Shown piece after piece: positions 1-8,359 of a stretch of 64,000 bases of DNA. This stretch comes from Helicobacter japonicus (lineage in GTDB: Bacteria; Campylobacterota; Campylobacteria; Campylobacterales; Helicobacteraceae), in contig NZ_JRMQ02000009.1 of the NCBI RefSeq assembly GCF_000762845.2, forward strand, positions 1 through 64,000, given 5' to 3'. The position numbers and the translations under genes are program-made. The notes beneath the pieces were generated by a model. That model was not told the origin of the DNA. It did no database searches and worked only from the letters and a program-made list of their open reading frames with translations. Position 1 is the stretch's first letter. Each line of letters begins with the position of its first letter.

Positions 1-863
1 AAAGATTCTATAATGACTTCTGCAAGAGCCATTTTTAAATGCCCATAGCCTTTACCTTCAAATTCTGCCTCAATGCTTTCGCGGCTTTTTTGTGTGAAAA
101 TCTCATAAATGCAAAGCAAATTATACAGCCCTGCGCGAGATTCATCAAAGACAATATTGCTTTGAGAATCTGTTACTGCCTTTTTACATTTGCGCGTGAT
201 AATTTCAGGGCTATCAAGCAAGAAAATCGCGTGATTTTCGCCCTTAGCAGACTTGCTCATTTTAGATTCTGGATTATCTAGTCCCATTACACGCGCACCC
301 ACCTTTGGAATAAGCGGCTTTGGAATCTTAAAGCACTCTCCAAAATCGCGATTAAATCGCTCTGCAACATCGCGCGTAAGCTCTAAATGCTGCTTTTGGT
401 CTTCACCCACAGGCACGAAATCAGCTTGGTAGAGCAAAATATCTGCCGCCATTAAAGCAGGGTAGTTAAAAAGCCCAACATTGATATTTTTTGGATTCTT
501 ACTTGATTTGTCTTTAAACTGCGTCATACGGCTCATATCGCCCATAGGAATATTGCAATCAAGTATCCACGCTAGTGCGGCGTGTTCATCAATTTGGCTT
601 TGGATAAAAAGATGTGATTTTTTCGTATCAATCCCACAAGCAAGGAGAATAGCCGCAAGTTCATAGGTTTTGTTTTGTAATTCTTGTGGGTCTTGTCGTA
701 TCGTAATGGCGTGAGAATTGACTACGCAAAAGATATTTTCATATTGCTCTTGTGAATCTACCCAATGCCGCACCGCACCTAAATAATTGCCTAAATGAAT
801 ATTGCCTGTGGGTTGAATGCCTGAAAAAATGCGTTTTTTATTTGAAATGATGTGAGATTGCAT
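1..863 (-). CDS. trpS: Tryptophanyl-tRNA synthetase, 3' end outside the window
   Basis: This class I aminoacyl-tRNA synthetase charges tRNA-Trp with tryptophan in the cytoplasm. The first about 287 residues are visible. They include the HIGH-type signature [12 protein letters not shown] near residues 18-29 and the KMSKS loop near residue 200, and the [20 protein letters not shown] segment typical of TrpS lies between them. The start ATG at 863 is preceded on the minus strand by AAGGA. The gene runs off the left window edge, so roughly the last 40 residues are missing from view. The identification is secure from the motifs and from colinear similarity along the visible length. Confidence 0.95.
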   Translation of the reverse strand, partial: MQSHIISNKKRIFSGIQPTGNIHLGNYLGAVRHWVDSQEQYENIFCVVNSHAITIRQDPQELQNKTYELAAILLACGIDTKKSHLFIQSQIDEHAALAWILDCNIPMGDMSRMTQFKDKSSKNPKNINVGLFNYPALMAADILLYQADFVPVGEDQKQHLELTRDVAERFNRDFGECFKIPKPLIPKVGARVMGLDNPESKMSKSAKGENHAIFLLDSPEIITRKCKKAVTDSQSNIVFDESRAGLYNLLCIYEIFTQKSRESIEAEFEGKGYGHLKMALAEVIIES

Positions 864-910
864 ACTATTCCTTAAAAATAAAGTTTATAGAAATTAAGTT
901 CCAAAAGCAT

Positions 911-916
911 ATTGTA
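911..916 (-). promoter_or_regulatory. Probable -10 element of trpS
   Basis: On the minus strand the hexamer TACAAT lies 48 bases upstream of the trpS start, within an AT-rich stretch. Epsilonproteobacterial sigma-70 promoters often show a clear -10 and no obvious -35, which fits here. This is a motif match only. Confidence 0.4.
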
Positions 917-1059
917 TCAATTTTAGCTTATATCACTTATATATTTTACTTCGATATTAAGTTAAATAACTTTGAGTAAAAGGAGAAGGGAGAAAATCTA
1001 GTTTCAATAGACTAAAACGACTTGGCAAAGCTAAAGGATATTTTAAAGATTATCTTGCG

Positions 1060-1142
1060 TAAATATCTTGCTATGAGCTAAACATTAAAGGCGAAAATGG
1101 AGAATGCCCTTTGATTAAAGCCTTACAATCTTATACTAAGAG
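1060..1142 (+). pseudogene. Remnant of an ankyrin-repeat gene
   Basis: A plus-strand frame reads YELNIKGENGECPLIKALQS, which fits an ankyrin-repeat junction (a 'D/ELNIKGENGxxPLxxAL' pattern). It has no start codon and no upstream open frame. It runs tail to tail into the end of the minus-strand gene at 1131. A second coherent peptide just upstream (1000-1062, ending GKAKGYFKDYLA) also lacks a start. I interpret both as debris of a lost gene in the accessory island. The fragment is short, so chance resemblance cannot be excluded. Confidence 0.4.
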
Positions 1143-2261
1143 ATTTCGCGGGATTTCCTCAATCCTCGCAAACATCTTGGAAGTCTCATCATCTACCACA
1201 ACCGCTTCACCTTTTTCAAGGCTTTCTAAACCTTGCATAAATTTTTGCAAAGAAAGAAAATAAGCCAAATCCCACTTGTCCTCTTCAAATATCGTGCCAT
1301 ACTTGTGTCCCTTTGTGGTGAGGATTTTATACTCTTCAATCTTGTCTTGCAAAAAGCTCTCAAAGTCCTTGCCCTGCGCGTTTTTTCTACCCTTGTGAAG
1401 CCCAAGAAAGAGTGCGTATTCTAGCACTTCTAAGGTTTTATCCTCAAACATCGCAAAGACAAAAGGCAAGATTTCTCCCTTTGGCTTGGTATATACATCA
1501 TCGTTGCTAAGCCCTTTAAGGTCTTTTGCGTTTAAAAACAAACTTAGCCCCGCTTTTGGCAAAGCAAAGAAGCTATTATCTAGCACTTCCTCGCTAAAAA
1601 GCTTGTTTTTAAGCGCGTAGATAAAAACTTGCTGCGCTCCTTCAAAAGTGTCTCTGTAATTATGCACAGAATGGTAATAAGAAAACGCCTCGGTGTAAAT
1701 TTCACCAATACTAAAAGGGCTTAGCAAATCCCATATCTTTTTTAAAGTCTCTCCCTTTTTTATCCCTAAACACTCAAATTTTTTCGTTTGCGCCTCAATC
1801 TCAAGTATATCCTCCCAAGCATATCTTAGCTCCTTCAAATAATCTTTCTTAAATTCCACGCCATTTTTGATAAGAAGTTCTGCAATATCTACCCTGCCAC
1901 CATCTAAGACACTTGCTAAAAAATCACGGCTTTTTTTGCCACCCTTTTGCGAAAGCAAAAATTCTTTATCCTGCGCGTTTTGGATAATAAATTCTACAAG
2001 CTCTAAAGGCGCACAGGCAAGCGCACTCTCTGTTCCGGTGGTTCTTTCTTCTATCTCCACAGAGTATTCTGTATTGTTTATACATTTAAGCACTCTAGCT
2101 AAATCTTTATCGCTGATTTTCTTATTTTTCTTGCTTTCAAGGATTTGCTTTAAGCCCTCCAACGCTTGTTGCAAATGCTCTACATAAGAGCAAAACTTCT
2201 CTGAGCTGGGTCCTTCTTTTATAAAATCACAAACTGCTTTGATGTCTTTAAGTTGTTCCAT
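1131..2261 (-). CDS. Ankyrin-like hypothetical protein (376 aa)
   Basis: I do not recognise a specific family. The protein is soluble, with no signal peptide or membrane segment. Residues about 110-140 contain one ankyrin-like helix pair (FLASVLDGGRVDIAELLIKN, then GVEF), and the rest is helical and charged. A good ribosome site (AAGGGAG) lies 5-6 bases before the ATG at 2261. It is transcribed away from the neighbouring 948-aa gene and convergent with an ankyrin remnant at 1060-1142. Ankyrin proteins of this kind often accompany toxin/immunity clusters. A protein-binding or immunity role is inference from context only. Confidence 0.6.
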   Translation of the reverse strand: MEQLKDIKAVCDFIKEGPSSEKFCSYVEHLQQALEGLKQILESKKNKKISDKDLARVLKCINNTEYSVEIEERTTGTESALACAPLELVEFIIQNAQDKEFLLSQKGGKKSRDFLASVLDGGRVDIAELLIKNGVEFKKDYLKELRYAWEDILEIEAQTKKFECLGIKKGETLKKIWDLLSPFSIGEIYTEAFSYYHSVHNYRDTFEGAQQVFIYALKNKLFSEEVLDNSFFALPKAGLSLFLNAKDLKGLSNDDVYTKPKGEILPFVFAMFEDKTLEVLEYALFLGLHKGRKNAQGKDFESFLQDKIEEYKILTTKGHKYGTIFEEDKWDLAYFLSLQKFMQGLESLEKGEAVVVDDETSKMFARIEEIPRNLLV

Positions 2262-2394
2262 TTTTTCTCCCTTGAATCATTCTTGCGTGCTACATTATAT
2301 TGTTTTTTTGCAATCAAGTCTAGGCGTTGAATCCGCAGACAAAAGATTCTAAAAGTTGCATTGAACCTTGTAAATCCCTAACGAATTTTATACA

Positions 2395-2460
2395 ATGCTA
2401 AATGAAAACACAAATTTTGCAGAAGTGCGCTTTCATATCAAAGAGTTTCAAAAGGTGTAA
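2395..2460 (+). CDS. 21-codon mini-ORF sharing a repeated FHIKEFQK peptide
   Basis: An ATG at 2395 opens 21 codons ending ...EVRFHIKEFQKV and stops 11 bases before the TTG start of the next gene. A second mini-ORF at 6189-6260 ends ...DVKFHIKEFQKETQ and sits in the same place before another island gene. The shared peptide suggests either a coupled leader or leftover termini of a shuffled module. No strong ribosome site precedes this copy. Whether it is translated is unknown. Confidence 0.35.
   Translation: MLNENTNFAEVRFHIKEFQKV
2431..2455 (+). repeat. 25-bp repeat, copy 1
   Basis: TTTCATATCAAAGAGTTTCA followed by AAAGG matches 6225-6249 at 24 of 25 positions. Both copies are in the same reading frame of a mini-ORF directly upstream of an island gene. 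The repeat marks either duplication within the island or recombination between related cassettes. Confidence 0.7.
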
Positions 2461-2471
2461 AAGGAGAAAGT

Positions 2472-5318
2472 TTGCGATTAGAATCTATTGTTTTGATAGC
2501 CGTGCTTCTTGTGCTTGCTTGTGCAAGTTTCTTTTTGATTGTCAATATATTTGAGTTAAGCCATACAAGTGTTGCGCTTATCATTTTTATTTTAGGGCTG
2601 ATTTGTGCAAAATTTGTCTTTCCTATGATGATAAAAGCCAAAGTAAATCAAAAGAATAAAGAATCTAACAAAGAGGCGCATACAATGAAAAGAGCAAAAG
2701 AAAAAGCCATAAGAATAAAAGCACAAGATGAGAGTGATGAGTCTATTGAGATAACATTTCCAGAGGAACAAGAGCAAGAAAGCTTAGTGAAGGATACATT
2801 AAACTTAAAGCAAGTAGTGAGCGACCCAGACTCTATTCACCACACAATAATCCACAACAAAAGAACTTTGCTTGATTTTCTTTTTATGCAAAGCAAAAAG
2901 AGCGGGAGAATCCCAAATATCGCTCTTTTCTTTGGCTTGGATTGTAAAATTAAGAAAAAAGACATTAAAGCTGTTTTGGACGCGTTTAATATCAGTTTTT
3001 ATGATGAAAATATAAATGAGAATTTTAAAAGAAGCTTTGCATTTATCACACAAGCAAAGGCTGATTATGGGTTGATTGTGCTAGAAAAAGAAAGCGGAGA
3101 GCTTATTGATGTCATTCTTGCTAATGAAACGATAAATGATATATATGATTTAAGTCTTGAAATCTGGAATCTCTTTGAAAATGCTAACCCTTATCCACAG
3201 GCAAAAAGCTTAAGTGGTAAGAGTTGTATGCTTTTGTATGATAACTTTATCACGCGATATAGTGGGAATATATACTTTCATATGGGTAGTATTAGCTCAC
3301 TTGATATAAGAGAAAGGCTTAAAGATAAAAGGGAGCAAAATATCTTTGGCTATATAGAGCGAGGCGTATCAAGTGGCATTGATAGTAGCGAATATGAATA
3401 CAATAAGGAACAAGCACAAAAGGCATTAAGGGCTTTAAGTGAGTATTTTGATGATGATATGTTGGCTTTTGTCAATACGACTAGCTTTAATGCACCCTTT
3501 AGTGCGCTAGTCAAAGATAATGGCAAAAAGCTACAAGTGCTGTTTTTTAGCGATGAATACGATTCTAATGGAGTAGATGTTGATAATAATTTTTTTACTG
3601 ACCCTTATCTAGCCCTGCTTGATACACTAGGAGAAGAGGAGGAAATCTATGCGGAATCGCTTTATGGTGTAAATTTATTAGAACCAAAAGAACAAGCAGA
3701 ATCTATGCAAGGTAATGAAAAAGACGACAATAAAGAGCAGAATTGGGACTTCAAGGCAGATTCTTTTCATACAAAATCCTTTGATATGACAAAAGCCATT
3801 ATACAATCGGTAAGAGATGCAAGTAACGCAATGGAGCAAGATATTGAAGAATACGATGAAGTAAGCAGCGAGTATAAGGAAATGTATCTGCAAAAAGAGA
3901 AACAAAATGCGTTTATTGCAGTTTTCGAACTCTCAAATGAGGAGTATGCAAAACTCACACCAAAAGATTTTCAAAATTACCAAAAAGAGCTAAACGCATT
4001 ACTTAAGAATTTTGTCATTGCCATTGAGCATTTTGAGGAGGAATTAGAGGTAGAATATACGCAAAACTTGCGCAATATACTAGAGGATAAAGAAAGTGTT
4101 ATTTTTGTAGAGAGTTTTCTCCCGTTAAGCTTACCAAAGAGTTTAGAATTTTTGAGTGGGGAATCTAAACGATTACTTAAAGGAGCGAATCGCGCTTTGT
4201 TTTTGAATCTTATAAGAGCTGGAGCAGAGGTAGAAAATGAGCTTGTGGAACAAGCGCAAAATGCCGCACAATGGTATTTTTCATCACAGCTACAAAGATA
4301 CAATCTCTATCAAGCATTACGAAAAAACAAAGATTCTAAACTTTATGATGAAAAATATTCCATAAGTGATGAGCAAAAAGAAGCCTTTGTGCTTTCACTT
4401 CCTACAACCAAAATCCTACAAGAACTTTGTGCGATTCTTAGGTCTGCCTATTATACAGATGGCACGGTGCAAATAAGGGCTTTGCAAAATCTCGTGCGAG
4501 AATCCGAACTTGATGAGTGGATTTTGCCTCAATATGAGGAACTTTTCATAGGTGGGGAAGCTACCAATTATGATTGGCAATTACTTTCTTATGAGAGGGT
4601 GCAAAATCAGCAAAACTATAATGAAGCCTATAATGCAATCATAGAAAAACTTAAAAAATCTCTACAATCTGGAGAGCAAACACTCTTTTATGAGGATATT
4701 TTAAAATATGAAGATTCTCTAAAAAATAGGGTAGATTCTCAAATACTACACAAAAGAGGCAAAGCAAAAAGACAAATGGGTAATAAAGAGGTAGATAGCA
4801 CAGACAGAGAGGGTGCTTATGATATGCTTTTTAAGGCAATTATGCTTTCAGATTTTGATTTATTTCAAGAGGCAATCGCTAATGGAGCAGACGCAAATGG
4901 TGTAGTAAGTGCAAAACAAGCGGAGAGCGAACTTGCAAGGGAGCAATATTTGTGTGAAGAGGGTGCAAGTCATTATGCTATGGCGGTTGGCAAAATTTTA
5001 GATTGCATAGCACTTGATGATGAGGATTTGAGTGAAGAATCTTTAAAAGAAGAATGCACAGATGCCTTTAAGATTCTCTTTGCGATGAGGGATTTAAAGC
5101 CCTGCCAAGAGGTGCTAGAGGACGCAAAAAGCTTGCTAGAAGACACCTTTGCAGATTGGTGGTATGAAGCCTACAAAGAAGCTGATGAATTGGGCTTTAA
5201 GGGTGATTTAGATGATGAGGAGGCACTGCATACTTGGCTAAGAAATCATAAGCCCTTAACTTACTTTGAGATTCTAGCTAAAGAGTTAGGTTTAGAGCTA
5301 GAGTTAAGCTGGGAGTGA
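2472..5318 (+). CDS. Membrane-anchored hypothetical protein with C-terminal ankyrin-like region (948 aa)
   Basis: I do not recognise the family. The best start is a TTG at 2472, placed 5-6 bases after AAGGAG. Residues about 5-26 and 33-52 form two hydrophobic segments, so the large remainder would be tethered to the inner membrane and face the cytoplasm. A charged linker (60-100) precedes a globular alpha/beta region (about 120-410), a helical acidic middle, and a C-terminal part with an ankyrin-like stretch (DLFQEAIANGADANG, about 795-810). It heads the plus-strand accessory run. Sensor, immunity or adaptor roles are all possible. Nothing in the sequence decides between them. Confidence 0.6.
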   Translation: MRLESIVLIAVLLVLACASFFLIVNIFELSHTSVALIIFILGLICAKFVFPMMIKAKVNQKNKESNKEAHTMKRAKEKAIRIKAQDESDESIEITFPEEQEQESLVKDTLNLKQVVSDPDSIHHTIIHNKRTLLDFLFMQSKKSGRIPNIALFFGLDCKIKKKDIKAVLDAFNISFYDENINENFKRSFAFITQAKADYGLIVLEKESGELIDVILANETINDIYDLSLEIWNLFENANPYPQAKSLSGKSCMLLYDNFITRYSGNIYFHMGSISSLDIRERLKDKREQNIFGYIERGVSSGIDSSEYEYNKEQAQKALRALSEYFDDDMLAFVNTTSFNAPFSALVKDNGKKLQVLFFSDEYDSNGVDVDNNFFTDPYLALLDTLGEEEEIYAESLYGVNLLEPKEQAESMQGNEKDDNKEQNWDFKADSFHTKSFDMTKAIIQSVRDASNAMEQDIEEYDEVSSEYKEMYLQKEKQNAFIAVFELSNEEYAKLTPKDFQNYQKELNALLKNFVIAIEHFEEELEVEYTQNLRNILEDKESVIFVESFLPLSLPKSLEFLSGESKRLLKGANRALFLNLIRAGAEVENELVEQAQNAAQWYFSSQLQRYNLYQALRKNKDSKLYDEKYSISDEQKEAFVLSLPTTKILQELCAILRSAYYTDGTVQIRALQNLVRESELDEWILPQYEELFIGGEATNYDWQLLSYERVQNQQNYNEAYNAIIEKLKKSLQSGEQTLFYEDILKYEDSLKNRVDSQILHKRGKAKRQMGNKEVDSTDREGAYDMLFKAIMLSDFDLFQEAIANGADANGVVSAKQAESELAREQYLCEEGASHYAMAVGKILDCIALDDEDLSEESLKEECTDAFKILFAMRDLKPCQEVLEDAKSLLEDTFADWWYEAYKEADELGFKGDLDDEEALHTWLRNHKPLTYFEILAKELGLELELSWE

Positions 5319-5369
5319 GCCTTGAGAGAATTAGGGCTTAAAGATTAAACTTACAAAAAAGGAGACACA

Positions 5370-6185
5370 ATGAAAACAAAACAAGAAATTAAGGCTATGA
5401 ATAGAAAGCAAAGAAATGCTCTTGTGGATGAGTTGTATGCACTCATTGAAACAAATGATACAGAAAAAGTAAAAGGGTTTTTACAAGAGTATCCCCTGCA
5501 AGAGAGTTTTTATGAGGAAAATATTAAAGACGGCACATACAAGCTTTTTTTATTTCAAGTAGAATATGTCCTTGCCGAAGCAGCAGTGGCGTATGAGAAG
5601 TATAAAGACCCTGCAATGATAGAGTTTTTACAAGAATGGGGCTTAAGGATTGATTACCACCATAATGGATATGGAAGGAATGCCTTGACATCATACATTG
5701 AAAAAGGTGGTGAAGATGAAATGGTTATCAAATATCTTTTAGATAAGGGCTTAACTTGTGAGAAAAGAGGAGATGATGGTGATGGCTGGACTCCTATGCA
5801 TTGGTGGGCTAGACGTAATAATTATAAGGCTCTTAAGATAGCCATTACCAAAGCGGGAGCAAATGTAGATGCGTTAGACAAATTGGGAGAGACACCTTTG
5901 CTTCATTCAGTAAAAGAATCTTCAAACTACAAAGCTACTCAGATTCTAATAGAGCTTGGGGCAAATGTGAATTATGCTACTCCAGCAACCCCCTTAGATG
6001 ACGCACAAGGAGCTAAAAATAAAAAGCTTCTCAAAGACGCAGGAGCAATGACTAAAAATCAAATTAAAAAGAAATTTAAAATAGATTTGTGGGTTAATCG
6101 AGAAGATAGTGAGGAAGAGCAAAGTAGAACAGTAAGAGAAATTGCTAGAAGAATGAATGATGCACTAAAGAAGGCAAAAGGATAA
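5370..6185 (+). CDS. Ankyrin-repeat protein (271 aa)
   Basis: A soluble protein with an N-terminal helical part and three to four ankyrin repeats between about residues 85 and 225. Repeat signatures include DGWTPMHWWARRNNYKALKI, then AGANVDALDKLGETPLLHSV and ELGANVNYATPATPLDDA. Ankyrin repeats mediate protein binding. The C-terminus is basic and charged. The ATG at 5370 follows AAAAAGGAGACACA, a clear ribosome site. It lies 51 bases after the 948-aa membrane protein gene and is probably co-transcribed with it. A binding partner cannot be named from sequence. Confidence 0.8.
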   Translation: MKTKQEIKAMNRKQRNALVDELYALIETNDTEKVKGFLQEYPLQESFYEENIKDGTYKLFLFQVEYVLAEAAVAYEKYKDPAMIEFLQEWGLRIDYHHNGYGRNALTSYIEKGGEDEMVIKYLLDKGLTCEKRGDDGDGWTPMHWWARRNNYKALKIAITKAGANVDALDKLGETPLLHSVKESSNYKATQILIELGANVNYATPATPLDDAQGAKNKKLLKDAGAMTKNQIKKKFKIDLWVNREDSEEEQSRTVREIARRMNDALKKAKG

Positions 6186-6188
6186 GTA

Positions 6189-6260
6189 ATGGCTAAGGTA
6201 ACTCTTAATTTTAGTGATGTGAAGTTTCATATCAAAGAATTTCAAAAGGAAACACAATGA
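6189..6260 (+). CDS. 23-codon mini-ORF, second FHIKEFQK copy
   Basis: The ATG at 6189 follows AAAGGATAAGTA. The peptide is MAKVTLNFSDVKFHIKEFQK plus ETQ, and its stop overlaps the next start as ATGA. It resembles the mini-ORF at 2395-2460 over the last 12 residues. The ATGA overlap would allow translational coupling to the 155-aa protein. It may also be the amino terminus of a lost toxin module. Confidence 0.4.
   Translation: MAKVTLNFSDVKFHIKEFQKETQ
6225..6249 (+). repeat. 25-bp repeat, copy 2
   Basis: Differs from 2431-2455 at one position (A for G, a silent change in the shared FHIKEFQK frame). The silent difference hints that the peptide, not only the DNA, has been kept. Confidence 0.7.
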
Positions 6261-6724
6261 AAAATGAAAATGCAGATTCTAAAGAATCTTTACAAGCACT
6301 TTTGCAAAAGTATAAAAGTGGGAGTAGTGAGGAGCTAGAAGCAGGATTAGCGAGTTTAAACACCGATGAGCAAAAAGCATTCATCAAAGAAGTTTTATGC
6401 CTTGAGAATGAAAACTGGGATAATGGCACACTAAAAAGCGATGAAAAATTCAATGTCATTTTTCCGCCACATTTTAAGGCGGTTATGGCTTATGAAAAAG
6501 CGCATTTTAATGGTGCAATACTTTCTGATTTCATCGAGGCATTAGAAGAATGGCTAGAGCAAGAGGAAATGGAGCTTTATGATAACCCTGCTGATTTTGA
6601 GGGCGGGGATTATTATAGCGGAGATGATAGTGAGTGCGATGAGGACTATACCATAGATGATTGGGTAGCAGACCAAACAGGACATTTGAGGGATTTTATC
6701 GATTCTTTGAAAGATTTTAAATGA
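6257..6724 (+). CDS. Acidic hypothetical protein, immunity-like (155 aa)
   Basis: Unknown family. The protein is strongly acidic, especially near its C-terminus (EGGDYYSGDDSECDEDYTID), with no membrane segment. Small acidic proteins in tightly packed runs are typical of immunity proteins against polymorphic toxins, but this is inference from composition and setting. The start overlaps the preceding mini-ORF by four bases (ATGA), and the end overlaps the next start the same way, so the three genes form one translation-coupled unit. Confidence 0.6.
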   Translation: MKNENADSKESLQALLQKYKSGSSEELEAGLASLNTDEQKAFIKEVLCLENENWDNGTLKSDEKFNVIFPPHFKAVMAYEKAHFNGAILSDFIEALEEWLEQEEMELYDNPADFEGGDYYSGDDSECDEDYTIDDWVADQTGHLRDFIDSLKDFK

Positions 6725-7152
6725 TAGAAAGACACACCGCCAACCAACTCCATTTTTATTTTTTTCTAAACAATCTTTTAGCAATGAAATCCCATAAGTC
6801 CTTAACTTATAATAGATTTAGGGCTTATTTGAGATTTAAGCTTAAAAACAGACACTTTAGTAAAAAGAGACTTATCTTTGCTATTTTATTTTATTTTCTC
6901 TGCTCCCTCACTATCTTTTTACTTCCTTTAGATATTTTAACCAAGTATCCTTATTTAAAACACTTCACAGACTTTATGGACTTTATCCCTGCCATTAAAC
7001 TAATGGAGAGTAAAACTTACGCTCCTGAACTTTGTAAGTTTTATGCTTCGTATATGTTTGTGGTGGGAGTGGGAGTGTTTGCAGTAATTCTTAGAGATTT
7101 TTTGTATATTGCGCAAATGGTATGTTGCGCCCTTATTCACAAAAAGGTGTAG
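6721..7152 (+). CDS. Small membrane protein in immunity-like run (143 aa)
   Basis: Two clear hydrophobic helices (about residues 49-68 and 108-132) with a basic stretch before the first (FRAYLRFKLKNRHFSKKR), implying an inner-membrane protein with its N-terminus inside. No family recognised. The start ATG overlaps the previous stop as ATGA. An internal ATG at residue 22 is also possible. It is followed by a second small membrane protein, and the pair may act together. Confidence 0.55.
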   Translation: MIERHTANQLHFYFFLNNLLAMKSHKSLTYNRFRAYLRFKLKNRHFSKKRLIFAILFYFLCSLTIFLLPLDILTKYPYLKHFTDFMDFIPAIKLMESKTYAPELCKFYASYMFVVGVGVFAVILRDFLYIAQMVCCALIHKKV

Positions 7153-7166
7153 AGACTCTTGGAGGT

Positions 7167-7460
7167 ATGAAGAAAATGATAGGGCAGCCGATAAAATACA
7201 GCATTATAATGGTCGGTAACTATGCCTTGATATTGTCTGTTACCTATGGCTTTCTTAATGGCGGAATGATTGGTTATACTAGGAGAGGACATTGGAATAC
7301 TTATTTTATAGATGGTTACTTTGAGATGATTTTCTATATTGATTATTGGCAAAGCCTAATAATAGGCGGTCTATTATTAGGCATTTGTTTTTTTATAGTT
7401 TTGACAGACACCATATTTTACAGGCGATTTTTTACCAAAATAGGAACAAACAATGAGTGA
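7167..7460 (+). CDS. Small membrane protein (about 97 aa)
   Basis: Two hydrophobic helices (IIMVGNYALILSVTYGFL and SLIIGGLLLGICFFIVL) separated by an aromatic loop. The frame is open from an ATG at 7122, but GGAGGT at 7161-7166 points to the ATG at 7167 or, with better spacing, 7176. The end overlaps the next gene by eight bases. Family unknown. It is probably an inner-membrane partner of the preceding protein. Confidence 0.5.
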   Translation: MKKMIGQPIKYSIIMVGNYALILSVTYGFLNGGMIGYTRRGHWNTYFIDGYFEMIFYIDYWQSLIIGGLLLGICFFIVLTDTIFYRRFFTKIGTNNE

Positions 7461-7674
7461 TAAATGGGTTAAGAATAGACTTAATAAGGCTGTGGGTAAG
7501 GAACAAGCAGAAGAGATAAAACAATTTCTTAATAGCAGTGATGAAAGGTATAAAGTCAGAAAAGATTTATTTCATATGGATGAAGGAGGTAATATAACCA
7601 TTAAAGAGCTAGATAAAGATGCCAAGATAAAAAAACGATTAAAGGAGATAAAAAATGGTAAGGGATATTTATAA
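7453..7674 (+). CDS. Probable C-terminal stub of a PD-(D/E)xK-type nuclease toxin (73 aa)
   Basis: The sequence MSDKWVKNRLNKAVGKEQAE followed by a short VRKDLFHMDEGGNI segment resembles the last part of restriction-endonuclease-like polymorphic toxins (PoNe and relatives), where a 'MSxxWIxNRLxxAVG' helix follows the catalytic core. No catalytic acidic cluster is present, so the stub should be inactive on its own. It overlaps the next gene, a probable PoNi immunity gene, by 20 bases, in the order expected for a toxin and its immunity protein. The family link is from memory of such sequences and needs a profile search. Confidence 0.5.
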   Translation: MSDKWVKNRLNKAVGKEQAEEIKQFLNSSDERYKVRKDLFHMDEGGNITIKELDKDAKIKKRLKEIKNGKGYL

Positions 7675-8311
7675 AAATGAGGAGTATTTTACTCAATACA
7701 TTGAAGATGAAAAAAGAGTTTATGAACTCTTTTGTAAGAAATATCCAAATGAAAATCACGATAGTCGTTATTATAATATAGCAAAAGCGATGTATTCTAG
7801 AGGAGATGAGGATATAGAGTTGATTAAACAATATTTTATACGATATCTCAATCAATGGAAAAATGATTTTCGTATAGAGTGTTATAATGATAATGCAGAG
7901 AATCTTGCTTTAATGGTAATATGCGATATGAACACTTCTTGGGTGTTCAATAAACTTAATGAAACTAATAGGGAGGCAGATGATTTATTTTATGATGATT
8001 GGCTACTGCACTATCTAGCAAGCAAAGGAAAAGAAAAGGACTGCTTTGAGAGATTGACATCAGAAGAAGCTAAATTTGAGGATTTAAAACTTTTTGCACA
8101 AACTAAAGAGAGCGAATATTTTAAAAAATATCTTAAAGGGTGGTATAACAAAAGTAGAAGGTGTGCTTGGTGGGCTGATCATAAAATACCCGATGATAGA
8201 TTGCTTTATAATGGATATTGGAATTTTGAGGGTGCAGCGGTTTTGAAAATTTTAAACTATAATAAAGACGAATTTAAAGACTATAAATACTTTCCCTATG
8301 ATTTGATATAG
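7655..8311 (+). CDS. PoNi-type immunity protein (DUF1910/DUF1911 family), 218 aa
   Basis: The C-terminal segment GYWNFEGAAVLKILNYNKDE, ending in YKYFPYDLI, matches the hallmark end of DUF1911 proteins ('YWxFEAAAxxKIL...YYPYDLV'). The helical N-terminal half and the length of about 220 residues also fit. In known systems PoNi proteins bind and block PoNe DNase effectors of type VI secretion. The protein is soluble and overlaps the preceding toxin stub, so the context agrees. No full-length toxin or type VI structural gene is visible here, which makes this an orphan immunity gene. Confidence 0.7.
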   Translation: MVRDIYKNEEYFTQYIEDEKRVYELFCKKYPNENHDSRYYNIAKAMYSRGDEDIELIKQYFIRYLNQWKNDFRIECYNDNAENLALMVICDMNTSWVFNKLNETNREADDLFYDDWLLHYLASKGKEKDCFERLTSEEAKFEDLKLFAQTKESEYFKKYLKGWYNKSRRCAWWADHKIPDDRLLYNGYWNFEGAAVLKILNYNKDEFKDYKYFPYDLI

Positions 8312-8359
8312 AATCTTGTTTGCTATATAAAGCAAAATACATTTTAAAAGGAAGCGCAA

